Shown in pieces: positions 62,361-64,000 of a stretch of DNA of 64,000 nucleotides. The notes under the pieces were generated by a model, which was given only the letters and a program-made list of their open reading frames with translations, had not been told where the DNA came from and ran no database searches. Source of the DNA: Oscillospiraceae bacterium (GTDB lineage Bacteria > Bacillota > Clostridia > Oscillospirales > Oscillospiraceae); NCBI GenBank assembly GCA_017456645.1, contig JAFTIZ010000004.1, positions 93,963 through 157,962 of the forward strand. Direction: 5' to 3'. How positions within the stretch are numbered: the first letter of the stretch is position 1; every line of letters begins with the position of its first letter. Position numbers and translations under genes: made by a program.

Positions 62361-62831
62361 TTAACTAACAGGGATTTCGGACTCTGTTCCAGCTGATGAT
62401 AGGTACTCGTGAAGTTCTTCCTTCATTTCCGGAACAACAGCAACCACCAACTCCGCAAAGTTTTCAGCGGTAAAGGCATTACTACAGTTCGTCACCAGTT
62501 CAAAAGAATGCTGTTTCAAGCTCTCCTCCGCTGTATCCCTGAGCATCAAAGCGCGAAACGGGTCGCAATTTTCCAGCATATAATCCTTCCATTCCCCACC
62601 CGTCATTCGTACAGCACTAAAGTGTCTAAATTCGTTTTCCGGACTTTCTAAGGTCATCTCAATCAATTCATAGTCGGAATACTCATTCCACAGCGCAGGA
62701 TCGAAGTCATCCAACGCAATCGCATGGGATGGATTAGACGATGAAGGGTTGGTCGCTGTAGGCTTCACCTTCTGGCAGGCAGTCAGGCAGAGCAAACAAA
62801 TCATTGTCATAATTAGAATTACGTTCTTCAT
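62361..62831 (-). CDS. Lipoprotein of unknown function inserted in the ribosomal cluster
   Basis: 156 residues. Signal peptide with lipobox CLTAC (Cys19), a Ser/Pro/Thr-rich spacer, then a soluble domain without a recognised family (ALDDFDPALWNEYSDYELIEMTLE). It lies on the minus strand between rplA and rplJ, with its own promoter and GGAGGG ribosome binding site. The DNA appears AT-richer than the ribosomal genes. This placement interrupts the standard rplKAJL order, which suggests insertion. Confidence 0.75.
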   Translation of the reverse strand: MKNVILIMTMICLLCLTACQKVKPTATNPSSSNPSHAIALDDFDPALWNEYSDYELIEMTLESPENEFRHFSAVRMTGGEWKDYMLENCDPFRALMLRDTAEESLKQHSFELVTNCSNAFTAENFAELVVAVVPEMKEELHEYLSSAGTESEIPVS

Positions 62832-62871
62832 GGATTACCCTCCATTTGTTCCATATTGATCTTTATACAAA

Positions 62872-62900
62872 AATATAGCATAATTTCCGATAGATATCAA
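62872..62900 (-). promoter_or_regulatory. Promoter of the inserted lipoprotein gene
   Basis: TTGATA (62895-62900) and TATATT (62872-62877) on the minus strand with a 17-bp spacer, 41 bp ahead of the start. Confidence 0.7.
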
Positions 62901-62966
62901 GGAATTAGTCGCAGTATTTCCACATTGTTGATAATATAAAAATCTAAATTATTTCACATTTTATGC

Positions 62967-62995
62967 TTGACAAATCCAATTTACTTTGCTATCAT
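62967..62995 (+). promoter_or_regulatory. Promoter of the L10 leader/rplJ-rplL transcript
   Basis: TTGACA and TATCAT, 17-bp spacer, leading into the L10 leader. Confidence 0.8.
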
Positions 62996-63002
62996 ATAGC
63001 AG

Positions 63003-63107
63003 TTGCCAGAGACAGCAGGTGACCAAAGGGTCGTAAATCCTGCCGAGGTGCGCTGAATACACTATTTCTGCGTGTCTTTCTGTCTATTGGCAGAAGGACA
63101 TTTTTTA
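63003..63107 (+). promoter_or_regulatory. Ribosomal protein L10 leader
   Basis: Contains AGACAGCAGGTGACC ... AAATCCTGCCGAGGTGCG, the GCAGG/CCTGC core of the L10(L12)4-binding leader. In Firmicutes, L10 binding controls rplJL expression. The leader ends in a terminator-like hairpin (63073-63107). Confidence 0.85.
63073..63107 (+). terminator. Attenuator hairpin in the L10 leader
   Basis: GTCTTTCTG pairs with CAGAAGGAC, then T6, just before the rplJ ribosome binding site. Likely an intrinsic terminator that sets rplJL transcription level. Confidence 0.7.
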
Positions 63108-63125
63108 TTTTCGGAGGTGAAAATT

Positions 63126-63653
63126 ATGCCCAACGCAAAGGTTCTTGAGAGCAAGAAGGCAGTCGTTGAAAACCTGACCGGCAAGATCCAGGAAGCTACT
63201 TCCGTTGTCTTCGTCGATTACAAGGGCATCACTGTCGCTCAGGACACCGAGCTGCGTAAGCAGTTCCGCGAGGCCGGCGTCGAGTACACCGTCGTTAAGA
63301 ACACCCTGACCAATTTCGCTGCTAAGAATGCAGGTTATGACTTCAGCTCTGTTCTGAACGGTACCACCGCTATGGCTTCCACCACCGGCGACCCCATCGC
63401 CCCTGCTCGTATCGTCTGCGAGTTCGCCAAGAAGAACAAGCTGAAGACCCTGTCCATCAAGGGTGGCATCGTCGAAGGCAGCGTTCTGTCCGCTGAGGAT
63501 CTGAACGGCTTCGGTGAACTGCCCAGCAAGAATGCCCTGGTCGCTTCTGTCCTGGGTACCTTCCTGGCCCCCATTTCCAGCCTGGCCTTCGTCCTGGATC
63601 AGATCCGTATCCAGAAGGACGGCGGCGCTCCTGCAGAAGCTGCAGAAGCCTAA
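63126..63653 (+). CDS. rplJ: Ribosomal protein L10
   Basis: 175 residues from ATG 63126 (GGAGG upstream). PNAKVLESKKAVVENLTGKIQEATSVVFVDYKGITVAQDTELRKQFREAGVEY and FVLDQIRIQKDGGA at the end. L10 anchors the L7/L12 stalk and autoregulates via the leader. Codon use is strongly biased, as for highly expressed genes. Confidence 0.97.
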   Translation: MPNAKVLESKKAVVENLTGKIQEATSVVFVDYKGITVAQDTELRKQFREAGVEYTVVKNTLTNFAAKNAGYDFSSVLNGTTAMASTTGDPIAPARIVCEFAKKNKLKTLSIKGGIVEGSVLSAEDLNGFGELPSKNALVASVLGTFLAPISSLAFVLDQIRIQKDGGAPAEAAEA

Positions 63654-63712
63654 TTCATTCGTAAATCAACCAAACACACAAATTATTCTAACAATTTAGG
63701 AGGAACATTATC

Positions 63713-64000
63713 ATGGCTAGTGAAAAGATCACTGCTCTCGTTGAAGAAGTTAAGACTCTGACCGTTCTGGAGCTGTCCGAGCTGGTCCACACCCTGGAAG
63801 ATGTTTTCGGCGTTTCCGCCGCTGCTGCCGCTGTTGCCGCTCCCGCTGCCGGCGCTGCCGCTGCTGAGGTCGAGGAGAAGACCGAGTTCGACGTCATCCT
63901 GAAGTCCGCTGGCGCTTCCAAGCTGAACGTCATCAAGGTTGTCCGTGCCGCTACCGGCCTGGGCCTGAAGGACGCCAAGGATCTGGTCGACAACTGCCCC
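63713..64000 (+). CDS. rplL: Ribosomal protein L7/L12, 3' partial
   Basis: The first 96 codons. [34 protein letters not shown], an Ala-rich hinge, then [45 protein letters not shown]. Binds GTPase factors as the multicopy stalk protein. AGGAGG upstream. The last ~25 residues lie beyond the window edge. Confidence 0.97.
   Translation, partial: MASEKITALVEEVKTLTVLELSELVHTLEDVFGVSAAAAAVAAPAAGAAAAEVEEKTEFDVILKSAGASKLNVIKVVRAATGLGLKDAKDLVDNCP

Overview
The window is a gene-dense bacterial chromosome segment with moderate to high GC. Several features suggest a Gram-positive member of the Clostridia, probably the Oscillospirales (Ruminococcaceae/Oscillospiraceae): family-4 uracil-DNA glycosylase, WhiA, RNase M5, DUF4317, DUF1292, DUF1385 and a BofC-like domain; an ECF transporter module; T-box and glycine riboswitches; AGGAGG ribosome binding sites; and many short lipoproteins with Thr/Pro-rich linkers. 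This placement is an inference from gene content, because no rRNA gene is present. There are no tRNA genes, insertion sequences, prophage or CRISPR arrays.

Layout. 1-6.8 kb: a 5'-truncated leucine-rich-repeat protein, uracil-DNA glycosylase, a DacF-like protein lacking the catalytic serine, and a divergent operon comEA / response regulator / histidine kinase / exonuclease III. 6.4-16 kb (minus strand): an orphan MazF toxin, a lipoprotein, NnrD, Mrp, small proteins, an ABC-F ATPase, RNase M5, DNA polymerase III delta and ComEC. 16-21.5 kb: alaS behind a T-box, a truncated PaaK-like adenylate-forming protein, and glyA behind a glycine riboswitch. 21.6-25.3 kb: MazG-like and polysaccharide-deacetylase genes, a cytidylate-kinase-like gene, a membrane protein and DUF4317. 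25.4-34.3 kb: one long minus-strand gene run, lipoprotein / response regulator / histidine kinase / DUF1385 / prmC / recA / recX / rimO / pgsA. 34.4-40.4 kb: murB-whiA-dnaE, a small membrane ORF crossed by a terminator, and a four-cluster ferredoxin.

40.5-44.3 kb is the most accessory-looking part. It has a Thr-rich lipoprotein, a YtxH-like peptide, a soluble TraD/VirD4-like ATPase paired with a ParB-fold-like protein carrying an EEEVVV repeat tail, and a zinc-ribbon membrane protein. 44.5-54 kb: a Clp ATPase with an N-terminal zinc finger, the ecfA1-ecfA2-ecfT-truA operon, an rRNA-type methyltransferase, and a class A penicillin-binding protein with an inserted four-cysteine motif. 54-60 kb: a BofC-like peptide, DUF1292, a probable 6S RNA, PrsA-like foldase, a split TSUP transporter, ruvX, a lipoprotein and TspO. 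60-64 kb: rpmG-secE-nusG-rplK-rplA, a lipoprotein gene on the opposite strand, then an L10 leader and rplJ-rplL (the last truncated by the window edge).

Most of the content is housekeeping: translation, DNA repair and replication, cell wall, protein folding. Regulation is visible mainly as RNA elements (T-box, glycine riboswitch, probable L1 sites, L10 leader, structured leaders) and intrinsic terminators, several of which overlap ribosome binding sites or coding sequence. The best candidates for undescribed biology are the ParB-like/TraD-like gene pair, the small ORF that runs through its own terminator, and the serine-less DacF homologue.
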